Of a stretch of DNA of 64,000 nucleotides, positions 24,383 through 37,853 are shown piece by piece. The stretch comes from Arabidopsis thaliana (lineage: Eukaryota; Streptophyta; Magnoliopsida; Brassicales; Brassicaceae), in contig NC_003076.8 in NCBI RefSeq assembly GCF_000001735.4, positions 22,137,835 to 22,201,834 of the forward strand, read 5' to 3'. The position numbers and the translations under genes are program-made. Position 1 is the stretch's first letter; every line of letters starts with the position of its first letter. Below the pieces are notes generated by a model, which did not search any database, was not told the origin of the DNA, and saw only the letters and a program-made list of their open reading frames with translations.

Positions 24383-26093
24383 TTGTTGTTTGGGATTTAG
24401 AGTTTGAGTCTAGAGTCTGTTTTTTCTCTTAAACCTTGGAAACACCAAATCTATTATTTCAGTTTTCTCATGAAGTAACTTGTTGATGGGTTTTCTTTTT
24501 ACGGTTCTTCAGAAGGCTTTAACGTCTCTGCTACAGTTTGTTGTTATCTGAATAAACGAAAAGATATTGAGTTCAAACCTGGATGCAAGTCACTATGCCC
24601 AGGAAACACGACAGAGTTCAAAATCCTTTAGTAACGTGTTTGTGTGTAATAGCTTTCCAAAGTGACTTTAATATTCTTCTTACAAATATATGCTTATTTA
24701 GTTTCATAGAGACTAAAGATCAAAAGTAACGCATTGGCTATTGATGGGGGAAAAGAGGGTATATCCACTCTCACCGTAGTCACTGTGTGAAAAGACTTTC
24801 AAACATGTCTTGCTAGTTAAGTCACATGCATATTATATTTGATGAATGAAGACGAAAACTGAATGAAGTAGAAAATTCTCACATAACAATTACAAAAGTT
24901 CACTGAACTTAATGCTCTATATATATTGGCTCTTAAAAATTGCAAATCAGCACATTTTGTTATACATTGAATAATAACTCTATTGATTCACATTTAAGTT
25001 AAACAGTAATACATAGTCTTTTACCCGTTTTTATCACATTAGTTTAATACAGGTAGAAGGAATATCTCTTCTAAAATTATAATCCACACTCACATTTGAC
25101 ATACATAGCATTACCATCATTACAAGACCGATTACGTACTACATTTTCAACTTGGACTAATCGTGCTTGCAATGTTATTGCAAGTCATGGAAAGTGAATG
25201 TTTGTCTCACTAAAATCGTCATGCTTAACTTAAATAGAAAACTTATGATTTTTTTATTAAATCGTCAAGACCCCAAAGGCCAAAGCCTATGATTTATTAT
25301 TAATGGACTATGTTTTATATTAATTCAAAGGAGATTGGAGACAGTCAATTAGTAAGATATATGAGTGATTTTTTAGATAGAGTATGTTTGAAAATAACAA
25401 CTTTAAGTTTATTTTATTCGCCTTAGATATTCCTGAAAAATCAGAAAGCGTCAAGACTGAAAGCTTCATTGCCATGTAATTCAAGCTAAATAGGCCAAGA
25501 AAACAAAGCTCTAATATATCATTTGGATTTTTGAGAAGGAAAAAAAGGATCTAAGCTCGTCTCCAAGCCTTGAGGAAACTCACTGATGATGGTGTATGTG
25601 GAAGTGTGACAAGTTATTGACTAGTTTTATTTTTCTTGTGCACCACTCTAGTTGGAGAGAGAACTTAGTAATCACATGTATTTTGCCAAAATGTGTTAAT
25701 TGTTTAATTTGATGGGTGGTTTAGTATATGGAATTGTAATAGATCTGGCTCTTATTGTGCTGTTGCAAGCGGAGTATACAATATATAATCTAAAAACAGA
25801 TATATAAACATTTCTAATAAAGACTTGTACACTCTTTTTGTATCGATATCTCTTCAAGAGTTATGTTGCTTGAGAGGTCGCTAGAAAAGGAACAAAAGAG
25901 CAATTAAGCTTCTTTACGGGTTGATAAGGATCCATCATATTAGAACTCCATATAGTTAATATGCATTTACCAATCTTACTATAAAGTGAGCTTTGATCAG
26001 TCTTTAAAATCTCTCTCTTTCAAATTGTTTCATATAGTTAGATGGGAAATTGAAACTTTAGTAATTAACTAAAAATTAAATAAGAAATGAGAT

Positions 26094-26285
26094 TTTAGAG
26101 CATGTCCAATAGTTGGCACCTTAGAAGAAGTCCTTCACATTGTTTAATACTAAATTTTGATAATTTTAAAGTTTAGAGTTGTTGAAGAGTCCTTACAGTT
26201 TTTATTGTCTAATTCTCTTTAAGTGAGTTTTTTAAAAATAAAATAAATTTATTTTTAAAATAATTTATTTTATAAAACTTAATAA
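26094..26285. mobile_element. Possible MITE remnant
   Basis: The segment starts with 'agagcatgtccaatagtt', a variant of the 'gagcatctccaatgg' end common in Brassicaceae miniature DNA transposons, followed by 'cttagaagaagtcctt' and AT-rich sequence. I could not find a clear second terminus, so this is a truncated or decayed copy. The boundary on the right is arbitrary. Confidence 0.3.
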
Positions 26286-27133
26286 TTATTACAGATATCA
26301 AATTTCTAAACACACATTATGAAATAAACTCAAAAAAAAAAAAAAAAAAAAATACAAAAAAAAAACTTGAATAACGATTAGATTTAAGCTTGAATAGAAA
26401 AAAAAAAAAAATCACAATTGCATGATCTCCGATTTGTTTATGATTCACGTCTCCATGTGTTATGTGTATTGATTATGTGGGTATATTATTATGATCTCGT
26501 ATGTTTTGGGTCACACCTTTAGAAATTCTTTTATGGCCGTTTTTGGTATTCTCTAATGAAAAGCCAAATATAAAGTCAACATTTTATATATAGACATTAG
26601 ACAAATAGACAGTATGGCACAGAACTACTGTGAGGAGCTGCCTTAGGCCTTTCCATGTAAAGGCTAACCAAGTAAGTTTTCCCTTCAATTTCTCTAGATC
26701 ACAGAATAAAATACATCCGAATTTACACAATTCGAAATATCTTTAATAATTTGGGGTATTCGTTAACAATTTGATAACCAACATTAAGATTGAAGCATAA
26801 AACAAAACAAAACCACGAAAATTCACAAAACAGCGTAATAGTTCTAATGGACATTTGGTTGTCACATCTCTCTTTTAAATCATGAACCTTAGATCTAAAA
26901 GTAAAAATAAATTATATAATGTGAAAAAAAGATTTAAAAGCTGTTTTTGTCTTTTATATATCCATATTGTTTGAAAGCACTCGAAATCCTTTACTAACGT
27001 GTTGGTACTGTGTAATAGCTTTTAAACATTCTGTTCACAAATTGACAAAATCAAAAGCAGTCCACATCTCATATACTCAGATTGGAGGACTAACACTTGA
27101 AAGTGGTCCATTGATCATATAGACACTCTCCCA

Positions 27134-27644
27134 GTGCAACAACGATGGACTGACTTCCGTATTGTTTTCTCATCATTACGATTATTGTTTTCTCATCATT
27201 ACGACAGAAACTTGAATCAAACTAATAAACTAAAATCATTAAAAAGTTTTCACCTTTTCACCGTCCACCGGAGCGTTTCCTCCTCCTTATTCAGCAAGTT
27301 TGTTCACCGGAGCCTTTCCTCCTCTCTTTTCAGCAAGTTTGTTCACCGGAACGTTTTTTAGGAGATCTTTTGTTCTTGTTTCTCTGGAATGTAGTCCAGC
27401 AAGAACAGTAATGTGCTACGTCATAGCTTGGAGTTTCTTCTTCTCCTTTTTTTGTAGAGCTTCTCTGGCTGCGTCAGCTTTTTCTGTCGTTTTGAGAGGA
27501 CTTGTTGACGGCGGCACCGGTCCCGAAAATTGCACCAAGAAGGTTAAACTTAACTACGTGAAAAAGTACAGAGAGAAACTTTTTCGTTGGTTTAAACATG
27601 GTCGGAAAATTGAGCGAGAAACAGAGAGAAAGAGAAGTGAGTGA
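27134..27644 (+). other. Orphan GC-richer ORF with tandem motif
   Basis: Two overlapping frames, 27134-27361 (75 codons) and 27300-27644 (114 codons), lie in a patch visibly richer in G and C than its surroundings. A unit 'ttcaccggagc.tttcctcctc...cagcaagtttg' is repeated 2.5 times between 27262 and 27357. The longer frame has a hydrophobic segment ('YVIAWSFFFSFFCRASLAAS') and a basic tail rich in Lys, Arg and Glu. No domain is recognised. It may be a gene fragment carried by a transposon, or chance. Confidence 0.3.
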
Positions 27645-27651
27645 GAGATTA

Positions 27652-27928
27652 AGATCATCCTCAATAGAGAGTTATAAATCAAGACTCTTAACAATCTTTA
27701 ATGAATAAATTTTGAAATTTTTGCAAATTTACTTTAGTTGCTTTAGAAAAAATTTATACTAGTTTTGGATTTCAAAGTATGGTGGATTTTGTGAGAGAGA
27801 TTTAATACATGAATCAATGAGTTGAGAGGTGAAAGAGATGAATATAAAGTAATCTTACAACTACAATAGTATTTGATTATTTTTTAAGAACCCCAAATTA
27901 ATATACTACCATTGATGATGTCCAAAAA
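27652..27928. mobile_element. Possible MITE (277 bp)
   Basis: The left end 'agatcatcctcaatagag' and the reverse complement of the right end ('ggacatcatcaatggtag') are similar, giving imperfect terminal inverted repeats around an AT-rich, non-coding core. The 'atc.tcaat.g' words resemble the end seen near 26097. No clear target duplication was found. Confidence 0.35.
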
Positions 27929-28680
27929 TTAAAATCTTAACCAAACTTTTAACTACAAAAGTGACAAAAATGATCAAGCCGCCAAATATCTAAAAGAAGG
28001 TCAACAAAAAGAGATGATGAGACTCAACGATGTAAACAACTACATTTTTCTAAATGAATGGATTGAATGATGTCAATTATCAACCCAAATTTTTCAACTT
28101 AATATTTTCAACCCATTCAACTTAAAAGAACTATTTGTAACTTTCATATATTAAATATGTTTTACCATGATAGATATTTGATAGTAAAAAGCCGGAATAC
28201 ATACTTTTCATAACCATTCAATAAGTCGGATGATTTTTGTACAAATTTTTGTGTGAACAAAGTGAATGTATCTACAATCAGTAATTACAATGGACCCAAA
28301 TATGATCCAATATTAGCCAACTTGTTTTTATGACCCAACTAAGTTACACAAAATAGTCCAAAAACACTTTTAACAAACATTAGCCTTAACCTACTTTATG
28401 ATTCTCGAGATATGAATTTAGAAATATTGAACTAACAAAAAATATTGAATTTTTGAGATATGAAATATTATACGGTTTACTTCATATCTCAAATTCCAAA
28501 TCTACAAAATCATATCCACTAACGGTCATAATCTTCATATCTTTCACATGCTTTAAACATATATCATTCAATCCAATTAGACAATTAGTAAATGCCTTAG
28601 TTTGATTAAGTTTAAAGAGACAAAATTTTGTTTGAGATTATGGGATCAATTTAAGCTTGTGAGAGCCATCAAAATAGTTG

Positions 28681-28973
28681 TTATATATGATTCTACATCA
28701 AAAACGGTCGTTTAACTGTCTCTTATCTTTTTATCGTAACATTCTTTATCGCTAAACAAAAATGATTCACGTCGACAATGTTATTTATGATTTTATGTCA
28801 AAAACGATCGTTTATTGTCTCTTATCTTTTGAGCGCAACATTCTTTATCGCTAAACAAAAATGATTCACGTCGACAATGTAATATGAAGTCAAGATAGAT
28901 CGGTATCATTGTATCTGTATGTTTGTTGTTTATTTGAGTAAATAGAAAGTAGTCGTAAATTGGAAAGGTAACC
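28681..28973. repeat. Tandem 100-bp repeat with dispersed relatives
   Basis: Unit 1 (28681-28780) and unit 2 (28781-28879) share 'caaaaacg.tcgttta', 'tgtctcttatctttt', 'cattctttatcgctaaaca' and 'aatgattcacgtcgacaatg'. The same words occur at 37291-37380, and the adjoining tail (28914-28973, 'gtttattt..gtaaatagaa', 'aaggtaacc') recurs at 38443-38500 inside the intron of the small basic gene. Confidence 0.75.
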
Positions 28974-29460
28974 AAAAAAATTTAGTTTCATTAGCCACAT
29001 TTTTTTTTGTTCTTTGTTTTAATCAAATACGTGCAATTGTTTAGTTCTTATTTTTACACTAAAAAAATATTTAAAATCTCACCAATTTACTTTTCAATTT
29101 TTTTTTAAAAACAATGTTATGAAATTTGAATAACAGTGGATTTGATATGATTTTTATAAATTCATGATTGAATAACATGAAAGTTGAAATGATTTGAAAT
29201 ATTTTTTCATAAATTCAGTTTTAATAACTTGAAATTTGAGAAAATATTTTAAAATCACTAATTGAATAACGGGTGATTTAACAAAAAAAAAAAACCTAAA
29301 TTTTCCAAAATAGTTGTTACATTACAGCCCCTAAGTAAACGGTTCAAGTTCACATTTACAAATTGAGATAATTAACTAATTATGGGTCCAATTGACTGAT
29401 TTGGTTTGTTCACGTGAAAATTGAGAGGGTTTTATGCAAATTACAATAAGTTTGGGGTTT

Positions 29461-29650
29461 TTAAAAAATATTTGAATCTCTCAATCCTAAAGTCGTATCG
29501 CCGGCGAGACATTCAAATCGACTCCGGCAATATCACACACTCCCTCTCCGATACAGATTTCCGGCAATTACCTGGCCCTGAGCCATAAATGGCGTCTCGA
29601 GTGTTTCCCTCGAGCTCGTGTGGCCATTACCGGTACGTGTTATAGACAAA
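29461..29650 (+). pseudogene. Orphan 5' exon-like fragment
   Basis: A GC-richer patch with pyrimidine-rich leader-like sequence leads to an ATG at 29589 and a short frame beginning 'MASRVFPSSSCGHYR', followed at once by a good donor (CCG|GTACGTG) and an in-frame stop. No continuing exon is seen before the 3' end of BGLU41 on the opposite strand. It looks like a promoter plus first exon captured from another gene, or the start of a non-coding transcript antisense to BGLU41. Confidence 0.4.
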
Positions 29651-29801
29651 TCCTGTAACTATCCTTTAATCTCTCGAGCTTTGTATATATAGCGTTTCGT
29701 TGTTTGTTCTATTCCTGTTTGAATATGCGACTGTAACAAAATTCATGAAAATTGAGCTTTTGTATATAAATTCCTACTCTATGTTCTGTCATTGATCTGT
29801 C

Positions 29802-32401
<2,600 letters not shown>

Positions 32402-33497
32402 TTTTTGGGTCGCATGAATAGAGAAAGTGAGAGAAAGAGAGAGATAAGGGGATGGAATTTTATGGTGAATGAAAGATTTGGAGGCAAGAAAATGGAGTTT
32501 TGGTGTGTGTGTGTTTTTAATTTGTAAAGTTGAAGAAGAAAGAGGAAGAGTGCAAAACAAAAGCTCACGTCTTTTGAAGGCTTTTCTTTGGTTTTGACAT
32601 TTGTTCTCTCTACTTTTACTGCACACGTTTCTTATACTTGTGCCAAAAACTTTTTAAAGTTGTTTACTCTCTTAAGATAAAAAAAAAGTTTGTTACTGAG
32701 TGACACTGATTCACCTAACTACCTATGTCTTTTTTTTAAAGATATTCTTCTTGATAGTCTTGTTATTTGTAACCCCAAATTACATGATAATCAAATTAAA
32801 TTCATAGATTGAATAATATATTATGTACTTTATTTTGAGATGAGTTAATAAATTAATATATAAATATAATGTGAACTTTTATGTTAGCATCCATATCCAT
32901 TTATATATGTTATTTTTTGTGTGTTTACACTTATCACAAAAAAAAAGGGGTGTATTGAACTTAGGTAAGATTTTGTGGATTTTAGATTTTGAGAGATTTT
33001 AAAAGACGTCTGGTCATTTGGTGGATTTTTAGAAGAATCAAAACAAATTTTAAGTGGCCATTAAAAAAATAAAATGGTCATTTAGTGAAATTTTATGTCA
33101 AATTTCATAAAATATTGAAGTATTTTGTGTGATAGTCCAAAAAACAATTTGGTAACCATTTAAAGACTCATAAACGTTTCTACGTGCCAATGAAAAAAAA
33201 TCGAAAATTGGAGCTGCACATTGGCGAATTCCATTAATTACGAATATCAGAATTGTAAAGTTTCTATCACTAGTCCATCCATTCCGAAATTTTGAAGTAA
33301 TACAAGGGTATATCCGTCATTTTATGTCAGTATTTTTTTTTTTTAGGTCATCTTCTCACTCTAGTAAATTACTCGTTTTCGTATCAATCGATTTTGTTTG
33401 TTCTCTGCTTTTTTGGTTTAGGGTTTTAGCTTTTCAAAGTTAAAACCTTTTTTTCCCGAAGAAGAATCAATACGACTCAAATCAATCAATTGAATCT
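32402..33497. other. Divergent promoter region BGLU41/ORRM2
   Basis: About 1.1 kb between two divergently transcribed genes. A word 'ggggtgtattgaactta' near 32947 resembles the end of a common small transposon family (compare 12752), but no partner end was found nearby. Otherwise AT-rich with no recognised site. Confidence 0.45.
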
Positions 33498-34822
33498 ATG
33501 GCGATGGCTATGAGACTTCCAGCGATATCTAGAGCTGTGACGGAAGTAGCTTCAGCTCCGGTTGGTTTGAGACGACTGTTCTGTTCAAATGCTTCAAGGT
33601 TCTCTTTTTTGTCTCCACAAGCTGAATCCCAAACACCGGCTCGTCCTCAGGCTGAACCTAGCACCAATCTCTTCGTCTCCGGTAACAAACCCTTTTCATC
33701 TCTCAATTCATTTCGAGGGTTTATCGTTGTTAGAGTCTATGTCTGTTTCTATTTGATGCTTTTTAAAGATCCTTCCTTTTTGAATTCAGATTTAGATTAT
33801 CAGGTTCGTCTAACATCAACTAAGATTGTACTCTATGTGTTTAAGAATTTGATAAGTTCAATTATTCATTTTTGGTTCTGATTTCCAGAAAAATGTCTAC
33901 TTTCGATTGCTTAACTCTAGGAATGAACTGTAAGAGTTAAAGAGAGTTTCTTTGCACTCAATTACTTGAGAATTCGGTTTTTTCGGTTAAAATTTGGATG
34001 CTATGTGTACCGGATCAGTGTCTTGTTTCAAGGGTCTATGTGGGCTGTTTCTAACATCTTCAAGGCTTCTGTTTTTGTAAAGTGCTTCCTAGTATCAATT
34101 AGTTTTTGAAATACTGCTCAACATTGGGCTTTGATGCAAGCAATTTTGATTAGGCTATTACTTATTGTTCCTTCATAGCCTCTGTTTCTCACTTTTATCA
34201 CATGGCCATTGAACATCTCATACATACATCTAAGGAATTTTATGTGTTCGATGCTGTGTCTCAGTTTCGTGAAAGTGTCTTCTTCTCATGTTATCTTTAT
34301 CTTTGTGTCACTGAATATTTCAGGGCTTAGTAAGCGCACCACTTCTGAAGGACTAAGGACTGCTTTTGCTCAGTTTGGAGAAGTTGCTGATGGTGCGTAT
34401 CTTATAACGACACTATAAAGTTTATGCGCAGTAAACTAGTCATCGTGAAGAAAACTAACTGTTATGATTCCTTTCTCTTCTATTGGTTTTGTAGCTAAGG
34501 TTGTCACAGACAGAGTATCAGGATATTCCAAAGGGTTTGGATTTGTTAGATATGCCACTTTAGAAGATTCTGCCAAAGGCATAGCTGGAATGGACGGGAA
34601 GGTACTATTCATTCTAATATCCATTTCTCGATTACCATATCATAATCTATTAAGAGAGATTTACACTGACAATTACCAAACGGCTAATCTCCTCTCTGTG
34701 CTTCTCTGCAGTTTCTTGACGGTTGGGTCATATTCGCAGAGTATGCAAGACCGAGAGAGCAATCACAGTCATATCAACCTCAGAACAACATGTCTCGTCC
34801 TCCATACTATGGTAACCGCTAG
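33498..34822 (+). CDS. ORRM2: Organelle RRM protein, mitochondrial RNA editing factor
   Basis: Four exons, 33498-33681, 34324-34392, 34495-34601 and 34712-34822, give 156 residues. The N-terminus (about 1-40: Ala/Arg/Ser-rich, 'GLRRLFCSNASRFS') is a mitochondrial-type presequence. One RRM follows: RNP2 'LFVSGL' at 58-63 and RNP1 'KGFGFVRY' at 97-104, with 'GWVIFAEYARPR' as the last strand. The tail is short and Gln/Asn/Tyr-rich. From the literature on organelle RRM proteins, this locus (At5g54580) is ORRM2, which affects C-to-U editing of mitochondrial transcripts; that role is knowledge, not visible here. Confidence 0.9.
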
Positions 34823-36193
34823 AGAAACAGTTTTCTTCGGTTCTTATGAATCTTTTATATTCATATTTATGCTTCATTCTATCCTCTTCTATGATCGAAC
34901 TGTGTTGTGCTTCGTCTCGTGTTATTACCTTTAGAAGATTAAAAACTTCAAATTATATTTTGAAGGAATAATCAGAAACTGTCATTTACAAAACCAAAGT
35001 ATTAAGTGTAATAGTTTTTTAAGAGGAAGAGGATTTTGCTTACATGGTTAACTCGGAAATACTTAAAACGTCATCGTTTTGTTGTTTGTGATTTAATTGA
35101 TTGGACCGGTATGTAATGAGATTGATCGGGTTCTGAGAAATTCAGATCCGGTTTTAGTGTTGTTGATTTTTGGTCGACTTTAAAATCTTTCAGTATATAT
35201 GCTTCGAGTTTTGTTTTGCTACGATTTCATTTTGTGAACCAAAATTTTTTAGGCACCACCAATCTAGATGATCATTTTCAAAAACCCAATGGGTCCGTAG
35301 CCATTAGCCAATCAATAACTCACAATTTTCGTTTAGATGCAACTACTTAACATTAAAAGTGATGATTATAACAAATGGGAATAAGTCATTGGGCCACAGC
35401 ATTGAGTTCTCACAATTTCACGTGGAGCTGTCTAGAATCTCTACGAACATTTTTGTATACTACAACATGTGGACCGAACAAAAACAAAAAGAAATATCAT
35501 CCCAAATACTAATGGCTTACATAAATTTATGCACTAAATGTTATAAAGACAAAAAAGGAAACAAAACATACAAAGAGATACCGTTCATACAATAACATTC
35601 CTTCGCTGTCCAATTACGTTTGGTGAGACAATTCCCTCTTTCTCATGCAACCAGATTTGTATTTCACAACTCATCATATTACTCCAAAATCATAACGGTA
35701 CCCATTTTTGGAGTGTTCTTAGCTTATAATGGTAATAGTGATAGGTTTTGTTGTTTTGATTGTGATCTATAATCCTTAGACGCAATGAAAAGTTAGTTGT
35801 AATTACAAATGTCGACCGCAACGTGTACAAATGTTTCTTGTTTCCAAGTTTGTGGAGTGGGCACAAGTCAAACTTAACTGCATAAACTAATCAAATGGTA
35901 ATGTTTCTAATCGGATAACGTTTCTGATTAAGTTCTTTTCGATGGACGATTCTTGTTATTTCTCATTCGATTCGATCGTGTGGGTTAGGTTTATAGATTC
36001 AAATCAATCAATCTTCCATCAATATATTTTATGATGACCCATGACACCTAGCAAGTAGCAACATAACAAACTGATTAATATCATTACTAATATATAAACT
36101 ATAAACTATAAAGTCGTGGTATTAATGAGAAAATGAGGGCATGAATATTTTTATTGTTTTAAATTAGTAAAAACAAAATTTAACAAGATGACT

Positions 36194-36465
36194 CAGTGGC
36201 GGACCTACGTTACAACTAGGTGGAGCACGTGCCCCATATTAAATCTACTAAATATTATATAAGTTGTTATTTTTCATTATATTACAGTTAGCTCAAATGG
36301 TTTTTCGGCAAGCAATGCCTTATACTAACCCAAGTTCGAATCTCCAAACCGTCACTTTTGTAAGAATATTTTATAATCTACATACAATTTAGGTAATTAA
36401 ATTATAATTAATACTATTTATATAAATGATGCCCCACATAAAATTACCTTCTAGATCCGCTCCTG
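36194..36465. mobile_element. hAT-like MITE with 8-bp target duplication
   Basis: The 272-base element starts CAGTGGCGGACCTA and ends in the reverse of CAGGAGCGGATCTA (imperfect terminal inverted repeats). The same word 'agatgact' flanks both sides (36186-36193 and 36466-36473), an 8-bp target-site duplication typical of the hAT superfamily. It has no coding capacity. Its middle (about 36287-36350) has a tRNA-like segment with box A-like 'tagctcaaatgg' and box B-like 'gttcgaatctcc'. Confidence 0.75.
36287..36355 (+). other. tRNA-like segment inside the MITE
   Basis: 'tagctcaaatgg' followed ~45 bases later by 'agttcgaatctcc' gives the spacing of internal RNA polymerase III boxes A and B, as in tRNA genes and tRNA-derived SINEs. 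Acceptor-stem pairing is not evident, so it is not a functional tRNA gene. Confidence 0.4.
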
Positions 36466-36938
36466 AGATGACTCATCGTCGTTTTTGTTGCGCCGCATGA
36501 GTGATTACTTTCAAATGTGAAAGCATTTTAGATGAGTCGTTCTCTACGGTTGAATTATGGTTTTAAAATGAAGCTGTTTAATTACACGTTTCATGAATTA
36601 AGTTTGGACCGTTTCATTTTTTATATCGTTAGGAGATATGAGCCTGATCTGATCTATATTTAATATAGTTCTTATCTACATGAGTTTCTATTATAGTTCT
36701 TCCTACATTCATTTATTATAAGGTTTTCTCATTGCCACGTATAATATAAGCACATGCAGATATAAGTAACATCATATCATTTTACGTACTTAGAAAATAA
36801 AAACAATATGGAAGTTAGTCCCAAAAGGAAAAAATGATAGTGATATTGATTTTAGATAGTAATATTATAACTATGTCTATATAGTTCACTCAATATCCGA
36901 TTCATTAAGATTGATAAGCCACCATGTAACAAAAGGAT

Positions 36939-37010
36939 AAATTGGGTTATTTGTCTATACGCTAAACCGATCCAAACCAAATTAGAGAGAATAGACAGAT
37001 AACCCAATTT
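36939..37010. other. 20-bp foldback
   Basis: The arm at 36939-36958 ('aaattgggttatttgtctat') is the reverse complement of 36991-37010 apart from one position, which would still form a G-U pair in one RNA orientation. The loop is 32 bases. It may be a miRNA-like hairpin or a miniature foldback transposon scar. Confidence 0.6.
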
Positions 37011-37290
37011 TTCTTTTCCAAATCCAAATCTGAAGAAAAATAAAGATTTAATTTTTTTATTATACATGTATTTGACCATCTAATGATGTAAAGCAGATGA
37101 ATCAAAGTGAAAAACATGAACGACCATCATAATTTCATAGGTGACAAAACTTATTCATTTATGAGCCACACAAAAAAAAAGAAGAAGTAGAAATATATGT
37201 CGTCGACAAATATTAATAAGTGGTCCAAGAAAATAGGGTTATCAATAAAAACATTTTGTATACGAAGAATACAAGTTCCAGTTACGGAAA

Positions 37291-37380
37291 CAAAAGTGAT
37301 TCACGTCGACATAATGTCATATGATTCTGCGTCAAAAACGATCGTTTAATTGTCTCTTTATCTGTTTATCGCAACTTTTT
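37291..37380. repeat. Dispersed repeat, head part
   Basis: It shares 'gattcacgtcgac', 'atgattct', 'gtcaaaaacgatcgttta' and 'tgtctctt' with the tandem repeat at 28681-28879. The matching tail part lies about 1 kb away at 38443-38500, on the other side of exon 1 of the small basic gene. Confidence 0.7.
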
Positions 37381-37519
37381 AATCATTTCATTATGAATCC
37401 TTTTGCATTTCGTTGCTTGCTCCCGTATAACCAATCGGATTCTTTATATGATTTATTAAAAATAATTGCATTTGGAAACTAATATAATCACCAAAACAAT
37501 CAATAACCAATCCTTGTCT

Positions 37520-37589
37520 GGTCCTATTTTAAACCGGAGTTGGTTATTGACTGTTTCTAGGTAAACTAACTCCGGTTTAAAATAAGACC
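37520..37589. other. 26-bp foldback
   Basis: The arm at 37520-37545 and the arm at 37564-37589 are reverse complements except at two positions; the core 'ttttaaaccggagtt' pairs perfectly. The loop is 18 bases. The hairpin ends ~264 bases before the start codon at 37854, so it sits in the promoter or leader of that gene, or is an independent small-RNA precursor. Confidence 0.65.
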
Positions 37590-37853
37590 AACCAAAGGAG
37601 GTTTCGTAATAATGTAACAAATCATGTCCACGTAAACAAGTGAGTCACAACGTCAAGATTCTCGATGTCCTTCTATAAATTGCCTCTGTTCCATAAAGAG
37701 AATCACCACTCAAATCTCTTCACCTTGGCACCATCTATAAATATCCTCAAACATTAGCCTCTTTAAGAAATCAATTCCAACCTTTTAAAGATTAATCTTG
37801 AAAAGTTTCTAATAAAAGGAAGAGAAGTGATCAGGTGTGGTGACGAGTAGGAT

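Larger units (their letters stand above)
24383..29460. other. Repeat-rich intergenic region
   Basis: About 5 kb without a convincing gene. It has the copy 2 3' flank (to ~24555), two MITE-like segments (from ~26094 and from ~27652), an orphan GC-richer frame (27134-27644), a tandem 100-base repeat (28681-28879), and A-rich runs near 26330-26410. The 28.0-28.6 kb stretch shows nothing recognisable. Confidence 0.5.
34823..37853. other. Intergenic region with MITE and foldbacks
   Basis: About 3 kb without a gene. It holds a hAT-like MITE (36194-36465), two foldbacks (36939-37010 and 37520-37589) and a dispersed repeat block (37291-37380). A 78-codon frame at 35359-35595 has no recognised domain. 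Confidence 0.55.

Noticed and set aside
28681..28879. CRISPR-like array
   Set aside because: Only two contiguous 100-base units without spacers, in a plant nuclear chromosome.
28793..28975. Minus-strand 60-codon frame
   Set aside because: Lies in the tandem repeat at 28681-28973, no conserved protein features.
36287..36355. Functional tRNA gene
   Set aside because: Box A and B words are present but no acceptor stem pairs and it lies inside a MITE.
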